Shown piece after piece: positions 1 through 12,224 of a DNA stretch of 64,000 nt. Origin of the DNA: Polytrichum commune. Taxonomy: Eukaryota; Streptophyta; Polytrichopsida; Polytrichales; Polytrichaceae. The stretch is taken from NCBI GenBank assembly GCA_950295325.1, contig OX485803.1:10664001-10728000 (forward strand). Direction: 5' to 3'. Within the stretch, counting starts at the first letter, position 1. Each line of letters opens with the position of its first letter. The translations under genes were made by a program, and so were the position numbers. A model generated the notes under the pieces. The model had not been told where the DNA came from. It searched no databases and saw only the letters and a program-made list of their open reading frames with translations.

Positions 1-860
1 CTCCAACATGCCAAATAAGCATAAACATACACGTACAACCTTGCAATAAAAACTCTTTGATGCTAAAAAAATGATGAAATGCTATCATAAGATTTATATT
101 TTAGTAGATGACAGACTGTGACAACTTTTTGTAATTCATGAAAGTCAGTTTTATATTTTTGTTCGTGATGTGAAAATAAAAAAGACCTTGAACAAAAAAA
201 GTCAGTTTTTACCAAGTTAAAGTACTTCAAGTACATTTTTATTTTTTATTTTCTTGTGACTGTTTAGACTGTTGAGACTTGATATCTTGCATTATTAGGT
301 TTTGTTGTCAAAAGTCTTTCAAAATGAATGTTAGAACTATTGGTAGCATTGTTATAGCCCGGGGGGTGCTATCATGTGAGCAGTGAACAATGAGCGGTAA
401 GTTGTGAGCAGTGAGGGACAAAAAATATATTTGGAATTACACCCAATGTTATCCTATAACCATGGTATTTTGGCATAATTAGTTGCATAGTTCTTTGTAA
501 TAATAGAGGTGGGGAGTGTAAACAAAATGCAATAAACCTAATAAGTTTCTTACAATCTTTTTTCAAAATCAATAACTACAAGATTGGCACGAGGGTTTCA
601 TGATGAATCTTAATGTTGTTGCCAAATTCAACAAAACAAATGCAAACACATTCCAATTATTGAGAAATGAAGTGACAAAGGCGTTGGGGTGGAAAGAAAC
701 TAAGTTATTTGGGCATATCAATTAGTAATAAGAGGGATTTGCTCATATATAGTCAATGTACACTAGTTGTGGTAATTAAAAACAATACAAAGCAATGGCC
801 TCAAGTTTTTAGTTTTATTAGAATACCAAATTCAATGTCATTCACGTTCCAAACCAACCA
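1..860. other. Gene-free left edge
   Basis: AT-rich sequence with many stops in all frames. No coding segment, RNA gene or recognisable element was found. A short direct repeat built on GAGCAGTGA lies at about 378-415. Confidence 0.5.
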
Positions 861-861
861 C

Positions 862-903
862 ATCCAATCCAATCCAATCCAATCAAATCCAATCCAATCA
901 ATC
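862..903. repeat. (AATCC)n microsatellite
   Basis: Seven to eight tandem copies of a five-base unit (CCAAT/AATCC), with one AAATCC variant unit. It is a simple sequence repeat with no gene context. CCAAT is also the NF-Y binding core, but no adjacent promoter is visible. Confidence 0.85.
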
Positions 904-1354
904 ATATGGTGAACTATCTAGATGACCCTATCGTCTTCTGATGCCTCTAAATGAAACAACATTTCCACATTGGGATTAAACTTGCAAGACTTTGGACGAC
1001 GTGTTGGTGTTGATGTGGCCGCTTGTGCAAGAGCAACGCTCTCCGCATATTCGGGAAGCAACAGTGACCTAGGAGGAGATGATAGTTGCTTCATCATCTT
1101 GCCAACACTGCATTATGATGGTTAGTTACTATGATGATACACAAACTCACAAAAATCAATAAATTCAAATAGGTTGGACAGAACTCGCGTACTCAAACGT
1201 GATTTCCTTGCTACTTTGCGAGGAGGTTCATCATCGAATCTCATAATTTAACCGCGATAATAAACTGGCTTTCACTAGGTTCCAAGTAAAAAGAAAAGAA
1301 ATCCGAACCTACATCAATAAGGAAGTTGATCCTATAGTTCCCTTCTTCAAAATA

Positions 1355-1738
1355 TACACCAAGCATGATATTTAGTGTTGTATGGAATTTAATGTCACTA
1401 TGGTAAGTTTTCGGATGGCACTTCTTTTGAATAAGTGAACAAATATTGTCATGGATGATGGATGAGTTCATCCATTGGCTCAAACCCTACCTTCTCTTAT
1501 CAACAACTTGTGATGATATACTGTCATGGATGATCAAAATTTGGGTGATAAATCACTAGATAAGTGACAGTAATTGCAACACTATAAATCTATAATCCCC
1601 TGAAAGTTTACAAGGAATGACAAATAATGTGGGGTTAACATTTAGTGTTGATGACAATATACAACGGTTTGCAATTAGTATTGAGCAAGACAATTCATAT
1701 TAGAATTGGTGACACTAATTATCATATTTATTGTAGTA
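1355..1738 (-). mobile_element. Small inverted-repeat element, family M2, full-length reverse copy
   Basis: The sequence is the reverse complement of copies at 17702-18052 and 33901-34300. Both ends carry the family's terminal palindrome, ACTAAATAT followed by TATTTAGTG, partly decayed here. Internal matches include the TCATCCATGACAA and GTCACTTAC words. It has no coding capacity, so it is a MITE-like non-autonomous DNA transposon whose superfamily is not assigned. Confidence 0.75.
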
Positions 1739-2216
1739 AGTCCGTCTTCAGAAAGTGTAAATAAAAAATGGAATTATTTTTACTCAACAAACCGTGGAGT
1801 CAATCAGGAAGGTTTTCTGAAGGCTTGTTTACATCATGGACCATGAAGTCCGATCATGGAAGGTGGCCTTTTTCCATAGTCCAACTTGATGGTCCAACTT
1901 TCATGGTCCGACTTCTTAAAGAATCAATTTACAAAGCCTTCGGTGTAAACCGAATATGGACAAAGAGGAATGACCATGCACCCTAGTCTAAACAGCCCCT
2001 GAGGCAACCCACGACCCTTTGGATTGTATCTAAATACAGCTACAACAGTACACAATCTTCATCAAAGCACAAAATTGGACCATCACTTTAGAGCTCAAGT
2101 CTGATCGAGATTCACAGCAATCTTGCACCTCATGTAAACCACTCGATCAGTTCAAGTTGGTGAAACCTGAAGCTAGACTAGATCCCTTGAAGTAGTTGGA
2201 GGGATTTTTGTGCAAG

Positions 2217-2573
2217 GTAGGTGTGATTGCAATTGGCCACAAATTATACGCTTCATCTGGTTTAGGCTGATCAATTGAAGCCAGTAAAGCTGCTCCAGTT
2301 GTTGGGTAATTCAGCCTTGAACATTGAATTGGTCCAGGATGAGCGCAGTATATATTCCATTGCAATTCTATTATAACACAATTGAGGCCCTGACAGGAAT
2401 AATCACAATGACTTTCTGATGGACTCCCATGATCAAGTGTTTTGAGGACCATCGCTGCTTTCATTGGATGAGTCGTGATGGGTGGCTAGAACCTCATTCA
2501 TTACTTAATCTCATGATGGACAACCTGCAATTAAGGAGAGATTTCAAAGTAACTCTGTGATTTCATTGCACAG
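2217..2573 (+). other. Probable 5'-leader intron of GST copy 1
   Basis: The donor context TTGTGCAAG|GTAGGTG at 2208-2223 is repeated exactly before GST copy 2 (7478-7493). A clean acceptor TTGCACAG precedes 2574, 19 nt before the GST start codon. The matching donor at the same relative place in two paralogues argues for a conserved intron in the untranslated leader. The upstream exon and promoter are not sharply defined; an AT-rich TCTAAATA stretch near 2027 is a weak TATA candidate. Confidence 0.6.
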
Positions 2574-2592
2574 GAACCAGCTCGGAGCAACC

Positions 2593-4603
2593 ATGGTGAT
2601 GAAGATTTATGGCACAATAGGCAGCAATGTTCAGCGGGCCATATTGCCGCTCTTTGAAGCAGGGGTAACCTTGCTTCACACTCTTATTCCTCTTCATCTG
2701 TTGGGCTGCTTCTAAATTAGTGGTTCTCAGAAATTCATCAAGGCATTAGAGGTGTGCCAATTCAGCGAAAGAAATCAATGGGTTTGTCAACTAAGTTAGA
2801 GTATAAGTTGCCAGCCCTCTGAATTTACATCTGTAAGTACTACATAGATCTCCTTGCCAAACTAGAACCCCAGGTGGCACTCGCCGCGTCACGTGCTTAG
2901 AATTCGGTTTGGAGCTGCTAAACCATCATTTCTAGGAAGCGCTTTCTTGAGTCACTTTAAGATTACGGATTCTAAGAAATTTTGGAAAAGAATTTCTTGG
3001 AAGCGAATTTCAACACCTAGAAGGTTTGGAGGGTGACCCCTGTTTTAGAAAACATTGCTTGTAAATGCTTTTAAACTGGTATTTGGAAATGCAAACCTTT
3101 TCTAATTCAAAAACAAATAGTATCGATGGATGACTCTTAATGCCCTCTTTCTGAGCGTGTTTCTCCTCTTTGTGAAAGAAGAAATCATCGACCCATTAGA
3201 AGAATAATTAGAAATAATTCTAAAGCAACTCTTCAAATAGGGAGAGTTGCTGCCCCGAGACTAGAACTCCAACTGGCAGGAATTTATGTGCACATGAGAA
3301 TTTGATAAATAATCATTGCATTATGTCTCATGTTAAATGGACTGTGAGGAAATTGTAGGTGGACGTCGAGAATGAAGTGGAGCTAGTGTTCGTGGATCTG
3401 CTCAAGGGTGACAACCAAAAACCTGAATTTTTGGCGAAGCAGGCGAGACTTTCACAGCATATTAACCATTAGAGAATGTTGAATCTGTATTTCCGGACAT
3501 TATAACTAAATCTGTCTGTGAATTTCAAATCAAAAGAAAACTAGACAGGGATCATATATGGTATTTGAATATATGGTATAGAGTTATAAATGAAATGGTA
3601 TAAGTACTGTACACTTCTCTGGCTGTGGCATGAATCTATTCTTATTGAACCATCTAAAATCCTGTGTGTAATGATGCAGCCCTTTGGGAAGATACCATGT
3701 TTTGAAGATGGTGACTTCATACTTTATGGTAAGGTCGTAACATGACTACACTATATATTGTATTTAGAGTCACCAATTCTATTTGTCTAACGTAGATGTG
3801 GCTCCAACAATGGATCCTTAAAAGACATGTGTTCAAACGAGGTTTCACTACATGCTCAAAATATGATAATCATTCTAAACTCAATAATCAACATAATTGG
3901 GGGACCTATATGACCACTTTGATCAACATGAGAACCGTCACTTTGATAATGAATAAAATAGCCATATGAGCTCTAAAAATTACGAGAGAAGTGGCAATGG
4001 CCTCGATTTTGATATGCTAACCATCTTGTAGGTATCAATTGCGTGTTCCATATCCTAGGAGAAGTGGACTTGTTGGGAAAGTAATCACTTATTTAAGACC
4101 CATTGACTTACTGCCATGACGATCTGGACCTTTGTTGGATTTCAGAGTCTCGGGCCATTGCAAGGTACCTAGCCGAGAAATACCAGCACCAGGGAGTGCC
4201 ACTGTTGGGCAAGACCCCGCGAGAAAGGGCTATGATCGACCAGTGGTGTGAAGTGGAGGGCCAGAACTTCAACACCGCAGTCAATCCAATGTTCCGGGAG
4301 ATGTACATCGCCAAATTAGTGCAGAAACGACCGGTCAATGAAGAGCTCGTGGCTTCCTGCCTTGCAAAGACTGGGGTGGTTCTCGACGTCTACGAGAAGC
4401 AGTTGTCGATGAACAAATTCCTTGCCGGTGATTCGTACAGTCTCGCAGATTTGTTCCACGTTTCGGCCCTCAAGAGATTGATGGATGCAAAGAGGGATAT
4501 CTTCATGGGCCGCCCACACGTTTTGGCATGGGCCGAAAATCTGATTGTGCGTCGTGCGTTGCAGAAGACATTGGAAGTAACTGTGACATTGAGCAGCAAA
4601 TGA
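2593..4603 (+). CDS. Phi-class glutathione S-transferase, copy 1
   Basis: Exons 2593-2664, 3359-3442, 3680-3728 and 4146-4603 join in frame to 220 residues, the usual size for a phi (GSTF) enzyme. The thioredoxin-like N domain has KIYGTIGS, with Ser11 where the phi catalytic serine sits. PFGKIPCFEDGD follows, with the cis-proline at 58. The ESRAIARYLAEKY motif has Glu69-Ser70, the glutathione gamma-glutamyl site. The all-helical C domain carries GDSYSLADLFH. The family conjugates glutathione to electrophiles or reduces peroxides in the cytosol. The start is supported by alignment with two paralogues here. The second coding intron begins with GC rather than GT (3443), while both sisters have GT. 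The C-terminal RRAL replaces SRPAF of the sisters. It could be functional or starting to decay. Confidence 0.88.
3794..4105 (+). repeat. Dispersed repeat R2 (related to M1 elements), in GST copy 1 intron 3
   Basis: This segment matches 59270-59640 and, in its right part, 24945-25172. Shared words include GTGGCTCCAA, GGGGACCTATATGA, CATATGAGCTCTAAAA and CATATCCTAGGAGAAGTGG. The left part of the repeat resembles the M1 MITE family (52319-52701 and others), so R2 is probably a longer relative. It ends about 40 bases before the exon 4 acceptor. No coding capacity is seen. Confidence 0.7.
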
Positions 4604-4637
4604 AGGAAGGAAGGTAAGAAGGAAGGAAGGAAGAAGC
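4602..4637 (+). repeat. (AAGG)n microsatellite at the GST copy 1 stop
   Basis: A purine tract of AAGG units starts on the stop codon of GST copy 1 and runs through the first 35 bases of its 3' UTR. It is absent from the other two GST copies. Confidence 0.8.
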
Positions 4638-4639
4638 AT

Positions 4640-5575
4640 TCATTGGGAATTAATTAACAAGTATTAGGTGATGATCGGACGTCTAGGTGTTTGTTTGTTA
4701 GTTTTTTGGCACAAATTGAAAATTCAATTGCAAAAGGGCATCTAGGTGTTTGAACATTACACATAATGTTATTAAGTAGCACTCGTTAAAACTACGCCAC
4801 ACACATCCAAAGGGGGAATTGATGATTAGATGGGACTATAATGCATGTGAAAACCGGGGGCATTGGAAGGTGCTTTCTTGTCTAGATCAGACAAGTTAGT
4901 TTGTCTTGATCCTATCCATATTATGTATTGAATGAGATTTTTATGTGGTGAATTTTGCTTGTTTTACAAAGAGCATGGTTACGATATGAAATGCAACCAC
5001 CATGCTACTTGACTCTATGTATGATGATTTGTCACTATGGATAGCACTTCAAAACTTGTGAAATAGAATAATTGTTTAGGTACCATATAGTAGTTTAGTT
5101 TAGTTTAGGTAACTTTGCTTGTGTCCTTCCTACTTCTAGACTAGTAGGAACATGATAAGGAACATCTTTTGCAACAACATGATGATCTCATTATATTTTA
5201 ATCAACAACAAACTCGGTTCACCATGATATTGTACATAGTCCTCTCTGTGTACTATGGAGCTTTAAAACTTCGTATGCATGGCAACAAGTTGCCCACTTG
5301 TGATGTATCTCTACTCAAGCACATTAAATTGTTCACACTCACAATCATCTCCACTAAAAACTTATCACATGAGTAAGCAATCACTTGTTGACCTAAAGGT
5401 TCACCACTCAACCTAGAGGCAAATCAAAACATAACACATGCCCTTGTTCCCATGAGCCCTATTTATATATAGTAAGAAAGATATATTTATAAAAGTCTCA
5501 AGTCTTATTATTGGGGAACACCACATTCGCTTTTGAAACAAACACAAATTTATAGATTAATTCATGTCTAGAATA
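4640..5575. other. Gene-free stretch with a dispersed repeat
   Basis: No coding segment is seen. A sequence at about 5225-5445 is matched in reverse complement at about 16590-16795. Shared words include CATAGTCCTCTCTGTGTACTATGGAG and AGGTTCACCACTCAACCTAGAGGC, broken by small differences, so it is a two-copy dispersed repeat of about 210 bp. The words TCTAGGTGTTTG occur twice near 4680 and 4740. Confidence 0.55.
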
Positions 5576-5576
5576 G

Positions 5577-5667
5577 TAGACTCTAAATATTGTATCTAGT
5601 GTCATACGGAATCTAATGTCATTGTGGTAACTTTTTTGATGGCACTTCTTGTGAATAAGGGGCACTT
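5577..5667 (-). mobile_element. M2 element, truncated fragment
   Basis: About 90 bp match the end of the reverse M2 copy at 1355-1450 (CTAAATATTGTATCTAGTGTCATACGG, then GATGGCACTTCTTGTGAATAAG). The match stops where the TIR element at 5662-6214 begins, so that element probably inserted into or next to this copy. Confidence 0.65.
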
Positions 5668-6214
5668 CACACTATGGCTGAAGGTCGAGAGGCCGTCGAT
5701 TACCACCAATCAGATTGCAAGAAACCAAGACTTCGGCCTCTTGACCCTTCACAATAAGGCCAAAGTCCAAAGGCCGTCGTAATTTAGAATGATTACTTTT
5801 TGAAGAAGGCAATGGACTCTCGAAGGAAGTTTGGGTCGGCCGGGAATGGAAACCCAAACTATGATCAAGAGGCTGTCAATTTTTTTTCTTAAAAAAATCA
5901 ATCATTGACAAGATCTTGGCCAGTAGATTCAAAGGGTTATTTTGGGCATGAAATAAAGTGGGATGCTCCTTTGAGTTTGGACTTTGGGCTTGGCCTTTGG
6001 AGGCTTCACACTATGGCCATCCAAGTTGAGAGGTTGTGGGAGTTCATGGCCTAAGGTCCTTGGGCTTGGCCTTTGGAGGCTTCGCACTATGCCCAGCCAA
6101 AGGCTCCAATTACTATACTTCATTGGCTATTTTCAACCCATTTCTTTGGTCTCTCAACAAAGTTTGGTCACTCAATCCCATGGCCTCTCAACTTCGACGG
6201 CCATAGTGTGAAGC
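5662..6214. mobile_element. Inverted-repeat element with 33-bp ends
   Basis: The left end (5662-5694) and the reverse complement of the right end (6182-6214) align as CTTCACACTATGGC followed by TCGAGAGGCC or TTGAGAGGCC. Two further internal copies of the TTCACACTATG module occur in a tandem pair (about 5984-6020 and 6061-6095, starting GGGCTTGGCCTTTGGAGGC). There is no transposase reading frame, so it is a non-autonomous DNA element with internal tandem growth. Confidence 0.65.
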
Positions 6215-6217
6215 GGT

Positions 6218-7275
6218 ACTAAGTTTACAAGTATTGTAATAAACACTTACTATCAGTTCCATCCATGATATGTCAAAATTTGCATCTTGGAGGTGGGCTT
6301 GACACAAATTCCTGCATATCATGATACTTTATTATAGTTTGCCATGTAGGAATCCATGTAGACGTCTCATCCATAAGAATTTCTTTGGGCGCTTAGGCCT
6401 TCACCTAATAATGTAAAGTGACCTTGGACCGTCTCAGCCTTTTTGACCAATAAGAGAACTTAGAATGCAATAGTCACAGGCCTTCAATCTCGTGGGTGAA
6501 GTGCTCTGAGTTTTTTTGCCAAATAAGGGCGAGTCTCCATGCAAGCCGCTCGCCCACTAAATCCCAAATGATAGTGGGTGTTGAAATGTAGATATGCACG
6601 AGCTAACAACAGACCACATTCTTGTGGCCTAATAGAATGTGGACGGCCGTGGTCACATGCTGCTAGACCTCCATGCAACACTTTTTAAACTCACAAGTGT
6701 TGGTCAGAGAAGGAATAAAGAACGGTTCTAGGTAGGAAGAGGAGGAGGTAATAGGTGGGCCTGGATTTGAGAAAATGAGAGTAGTTGGTTGGCGCATACA
6801 AACCCTACCCCACCAAACTCCATCTACATTTGGGCAAGTTTGTTTTTTAGGATGAGTTTCCATGTAGGCTGGTCACCGACCATAATCTAGTGTGAAAACT
6901 CTAGAACCGCACCATCAGACCACTCACTTTCCACCGTGGCTCCTGAATTGGTCCCAAAATTCTAGAACACTGCCAGCGGCTACCTAGTGGACTTGAGACA
7001 ACGCTTCTGCTTACTAGACTTCAGTTAAGGCTTCTGCTCAAAGAGCTTCCCTTGCAGGAGGGATAACAATTGAGTGAGCTCCCAGTGAGCCTTCCCTGGG
7101 CCTAACTTAGCCACCCTGGACATGAATTCAAAGAGCCAAAACCATGATTATCTTAATGCAGAATGAAATTGCAGTGGGGGTTGTCAAGCTTCACGATGCA
7201 GGCTTGGCCTCATCTCAGATCGATGTAGGAAGGTATTCCGGGGGTTTCCAAATCGATATTTCCACATTGGCAACA
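6218..7275. other. Gene-free stretch upstream of GST copy 2
   Basis: No coding segment or clear element was found. The sequence is single-copy in this window apart from scattered short words. It contains whatever distal promoter GST copy 2 has. Confidence 0.45.
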
Positions 7276-7282
7276 TGCGCGT

Positions 7283-7293
7283 CCAATATAAAG
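7283..7293 (+). promoter_or_regulatory. Candidate TATA box of GST copy 2
   Basis: CCAATATAAAG lies about 195 nt before the leader-intron donor at 7487. That leaves room for a leader exon of about 160-170 nt. It is called from sequence and position only. Confidence 0.45.
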
Positions 7294-7486
7294 ACAGCAT
7301 TCTGATAGAGCAAGATATCAATACAACCCAGTTAGCTGTGAGCTTTAGTAACATCGAACAGAGTCCTCACACCAGAACCTCTAATTTCTTTCTTGACTTG
7401 AAGCTGTTTTCGAGGGGACGCTGGAGCTAATTATTCTCAAACTTTGTGTGTAGAGCTTGAATTTGAAAATCTGCCACTTGTGCAAG

Positions 7487-8075
7487 GTAGGTGCATGCCC
7501 GTAATATTCCACTGAGCATTAGGTCAAATGTTTGGCTTAACTTTCGTGCAACTTTCTTACACAATTGCTGTGACTTATTTCTCAAAGTGAATAATTCTGG
7601 TATGTACTTTAGGTGCTCTCGAGTCCATCACGATTCACTACAGGAACTGGGTGGTCTTGCCATTGGTTTTAGAGTCCATGAATGTGGATTTAGAATATTC
7701 CATTGACTAGACGTTCTTTCCACGAGATGGTTATGGAAGTTATGACTCTGAATTTGAAGTATGTCATCATAATCTTTGTGGACCATAAAATTGAATGATA
7801 GTGGCCAGAACTAGTGGTGGGACAGAACAATTCTTGTTATTTTGATCCGTGCCTGATTGCCAAATATCATGAGTGATTTTCATGACCTCCATTCTCGACT
7901 CTTGCATGAAGCTAAAGCAGTAGCAATTCATGAGTAGATGCCATTTTTTGGCACGATTCTGCTCGAGTATATTAGTTATGTGTAAGCGCTTATGGATCAG
8001 TGATGCATTGCGGACTTGCCCCCACATAATTTGTGCTGGTTTATTAAAATTAATTGTGCTCTGTTTTGCGTACAG
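7487..8075 (+). other. Probable 5'-leader intron of GST copy 2
   Basis: The donor TTGTGCAAG|GTAGGTG (7478-7493) is identical to that before GST copy 1. The acceptor TTTTGCGTACAG ends at 8075, 32 nt before the start codon. Confidence 0.6.
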
Positions 8076-8107
8076 ACAACACGAAACACAGGTGTGGAGC
8101 TGCAGCC

Positions 8108-9799
8108 ATGGGGATGAAACTATATGGCACAATCACCACCAACGTCCAGCGTGCAATATTGCCCATCTTGGAGGCAGAGGTATATCAAACTTCCATGCAC
8201 AAATGCAAATTCTAACATCTATCAGGGTTGATGCATCGTTCAAAGATCAACAATTACTTCCATGTTGAGTGTCACTGCGTAATGCTAACGTAGACCGGGA
8301 CTAAAGAAAGCCTTGTGAGTACAACTAAGGGTGGCAGCTACTACCTGGGGGCTACCTCTAGCAGATCAACTAGGTAGGAGCAGGTCCATCGAGAATGACG
8401 CACTCGAGTCTCGTTTTGACATTTTGTGCATCATGTATGACATCAGTCGTTGTTATTGCATTCCATGGAGTCAGCTGTAATGTTCATATCCATATCTAAC
8501 CATTCAATGAATTTTGAAGGTGGACATTGACGATGTATTGGAGCTAGAGTTTGTGGATCTGTTCAAGGGTGAACAAAAGAGCCCTGCATATCTAGCAAAG
8601 CAGGTGAGATTCAACCGTGCGCCCCACCATATTGGTTGAATATCAACACTTGATGTGTGTAACTTAGTTTATATCTAATGTAATCATCACGACATACCTG
8701 AGTCGTTGAATTCTGTGATTCTTGAAAATACACAAAGGAGCAAATTTTGGGATTAAATTAAAGTAGCTCTGGACATTGATCGTGACACAAAGAATTCCTA
8801 ACATTATTCAACATTTAATTCTTGTTCAATGGGCCCTCAGAATGAAACAATCAGATGCTCAAAAAGTCGTGCAGGGAGACTCAGATTTTGATTGGAGCAG
8901 CCAATTGTTATATTCCGAGGGCCCACATCGCTAAGTAATGTTATGAGGACTTAATTAGTTGGTAGTAGATTAAGTATGATTCAACAATCATATATTAATG
9001 TTGTGTACTATGATTGTCAGCCCTTTGGACTAATACCGTGCCTTGAAGATGGTGACTTCATACTCTATGGTAAGTTCTCAATCACCTACACCACGAGCTT
9101 CAAAATGACAACGATCTATATTCTACAAGGAATTGAAGTGCCATAGATTGCAATGTGAAATGACGTACATCCTTAGCATGTCGCAGTTGTATTTCTTGTA
9201 ATATCCTCAACCTAGCGACTGATGCAAAACCGTCAGCAAAGGCACTCATCGCTCCATCATGTTTGAAGTGCTTCCATAGCTATAGCCATAGCCACAACTC
9301 TAATATTTTGTTATTCGCTGGATTTATTGCAGAGTCTCGAGCTATTACAAGATACTTTGCCGAGATGTACCAGGATCAGGGTGTGCCGCTCCTGGGCAAG
9401 AGTCTGAAAGAGAGGGCAATCATCAATCAATGGATTGAGGTGGAGAGCCAAACCTTCATCGCGGCCGTTGGCCAAATGCTCACAGATCATTTCATTTCGG
9501 GTGTGACAAATAGGCCTTTGAACGAGGCAGTTGTCAATGCAGCGCTGGCAAAGCTGAAGCCAGTGTTCGACGTTTACGAGGCGCAGCTGTCCAAACACAA
9601 GTATATTGCTGGCGATGAATACTCCCTTGCCGATCTTTTCCACGCCCCAAATCTCAACTACCTAATGAAGACCTTGAAGACGGAAGCGTATGGAAACCAC
9701 CCTCGAGTGCTTGCATGGGCTGAGAACATAATTTCACGACCCGCATTCCAGAAGGTTGTGGAGTTGGATGCCAAGTGGCTGAAGCAACAAACTCCATGA
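8108..9799 (+). CDS. Phi-class glutathione S-transferase, copy 2
   Basis: Exons 8108-8179, 8520-8603, 9021-9069 and 9333-9799 give 223 residues with the same exon sizes and phases as copies 1 and 3. The N domain starts KLYGTITTNVQRAILP. Residue 11, the phi catalytic-serine position, is Thr. The cis-proline is Pro58 (PFGLIPCLEDGDF) and the glutathione site is Glu69-Ser70 in ESRAITRYFAEMYQ. The C domain has GDEYSLADLFHAP and ends SRPAFQKVVELDAKWLKQ, a normal phi tail. All introns are GT-AG. It is an intact cytosolic GST by sequence. With Thr at the catalytic position it may have altered conjugation chemistry, or may use a neighbouring residue. Copy 1 lies about 3.5 kb upstream in the same orientation. 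Confidence 0.9.
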
Positions 9800-12000
9800 T
9801 ATCTTAGTGTTATAGAGAATGATACCTGCCACATATGAACTTTTAGCCTATATGAGTTCTTGAATGTTACTTGAACGGACACTTGTAGTTGTGCGCTTAC
9901 CTCTCTAAGGAGATGAAACACGCAATTAGTGTGAAAAAGAAATGATTTGCAGATCCAAATCATGCCTGTAGCCATTTTCCTCATAGTTTTGGGAGTGCAA
10001 AAGGTGGGGCGCGAGCAAGATGAGCAGCACAAATGAATGTCTGTGACTGACCACAATGAGCCATGGGAACTGACTTTAATACCATGCAAGAAATTGAAAT
10101 TTGATTCATTATGTCTGTGTTGGATGACTTCTGAAGTCGCTTTGAATTGTCGATTGCCAATAAGATAAACAGCCTATAATTTGGATCACTCAAAGTACCC
10201 AAACTTGCAAAGTGTCCAGAATAGGTGCGGGTTCTTAAGTGTTCTTTGTTTGTAAACAATGAAACATTTTGTGATTAGCTATAGCATCACATAATTCCGA
10301 ATAGTAAGTGACACTAAATTCCATAGAGAGTGTAGCTAACCCTAACCCTAACCCTAAAAGTTTCCCACAACCCAGCACCAATTTGTTACCCATAAGAAGC
10401 TCACTCTGTCGTCATCATGTCAACACATTTCCCGACCCACTTACATGGACCCTTTCATCAGTCTCATGGGTTTCTACAGTGACAGACCCTCCGTCTGTGG
10501 TGCAAGGGTGTTTGTAGATCTGAGTTATTTATTATTAGCATACTTTTAGAATGGATTGGATCATTTGCGTTCTTCACATTTTTTTATTTTCAAGTGAAAT
10601 TTACGATATCAACACTCAATTTGGCTGTTGTCAGAAGACGCTCGTATATTGATGCTCAAAATGCGGATTAGGGTTTAGGGGTTCCCAAGAGTCGCAATAG
10701 TGGTGCTTCGACATTTGCTGGGCTTTTAGATTGCTGAAAGCCAATGTTAGAATCACTTTCTTGTGATGTGAGAGAGTCACAAGGTCAGGGATGACCATCT
10801 AATGACAAGCATATATCCAATCCTGGTGAGGACATTCATTAGACTAGGACAAGCTGAGATCTTGCCACACAAGCGTAATGAAAGTGTTGAGGCTGATGAT
10901 TCATAGAATTACCGATGAGGATTGTCATTCAAAGGTTATCCTTTGGCCCGCCATAGTCGATTCATGTATGCAAGTTTGATCCAAGTTAGTGCATGTATGC
11001 CATTTTTGATGATTTGTGATGATATTTCTAGATATCTACAATAATCAAGAGGTGTATTGATTTTCCCAAAAAAAGGTGACACCCCGTTCTCTAAAATATG
11101 AGGCCATTCTCATATCTTAAACATCAAAGTATTCATCACCAACTTGAAAGAACCCACTACCATTGGCACTAAACAATGTTAAGCGGATGAATTGATGAGA
11201 GAAACAAGAAAAGAATGTAGTTCAAAGGTTGGCAATGTTGTCTTGACAATGCAATGAAGTTGATAGAATTTGTTGCCCGAATGGACCACGGGTAGATCAC
11301 TTAGTGCATTTTAAAAACGACGTGCGGCATAATATAGAGAGGATTAAAATCATTTGAAATAAAAATTGTAAAGGAATTCCAAATAATGAAGGGGCCATTA
11401 AATGTAGACAATCCCATTATAAGTAAGTTAGATGGATATAAAACGTGGGCCATTATTTTTTTGTAAAATTTATATAGGGGCTGAAGATAAGGATCCTAGA
11501 AGGTATGTTTAGTATGGTATGTAAATGGGTTTAGGACTCACGGGGATGGATGATAATTGGGATTTCCGTCTGTCCAAAAATGGATAAAAAAGGAACGCGC
11601 CGTCGTTAAAAGGATTATAGAGTACAAAAAATTGTAGTGACTTGGACATTATAAGTAATGGAAGGGTGCAAACAAATGGGCCATTTTTGAAATTTAAGTA
11701 ATTATAGGGAGGTTTTAATTCAGCCCTTGAAGGTAAATAGCCCCAAAACAAAAAAAACCCAGCCGCACGTGGTGCACAAAAATGCCTTAGAGTGATCTAC
11801 CCATGGAATGGACTGACTTTCAAATTGCTCATCGTGAGATAATGAGAAGTGAGGATGACAGGGTTCTTCTTACGAACAGGTATTCAGCAATGCTTCTATG
11901 CTCCACTCAAGGCTTTTATTTGCTACAGCAAGATGATGTGGACATGAATTCTCACAATCTTGAATGTGATGAGCATCGCAACAATGTATAGGAACTTGGA
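9800..12000. other. Gene-free stretch after GST copy 2
   Basis: No coding segment was found. It contains the telomere-type tract at 10337-10357 and a solo M2-like right end at about 10300-10335 (GTGACACTAAATTCCATAGAGAGTGTAG). Two similar words around GGGCCATTATTTTT and GGGCCATTTTTGAAATTTAA (11450 and 11680) suggest a degenerate duplication. The rest is unassigned. Confidence 0.45.
10337..10357. repeat. Short interstitial telomere-type tract (CCCTAA)3
   Basis: TAACCCTAACCCTAACCCTAA, three and a half six-base units (TTAGGG on the minus strand), not the seven-base TTTAGGG unit of most plants. A second tract lies at 34490-34512. AACCCTAA is also the plant telo-box promoter word, but no gene starts beside it. 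Confidence 0.85.
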
Positions 12001-12001
12001 A

Positions 12002-12090
12002 CTACACTATCTAGTGTACTTAGTGTCACCAATTGTGATTGTGAACCTAATACTCTTTGTCATGTTATTTGTCTAATTGTAAACCTATCA
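12002..12090 (+). mobile_element. M2 element, left-end fragment
   Basis: TACACTATCTAGTGTACTTAGTGTCACCAATTGTGATTGTGAACC resembles the left end of the M2 copies at 17702 and 33901, and then the match fades. It is a decayed fragment. Confidence 0.45.
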
Positions 12091-12224
12091 CTATATTCAC
12101 TAACCGGAGATTTTTTGATGATTTTGAGACTTTTTAAGGACGCGCTTCTCAAATTTGGACCAATAATGACAACATAAAAATCCCATATATATAGTTTTGG
12201 ATATAATTATCAAACATAAATGCA

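Noticed and set aside
4108-4639. Antisense open frames over GST copy 1 exon 4 (and similarly over copies 2 and 3)
   Set aside because: They mirror the conserved sense exon and have no homology or start context.
7767-8132. Minus-strand open frame across GST copy 2 exon 1
   Set aside because: It spans leader intron and exon sequence of the sense gene and shows no domain.
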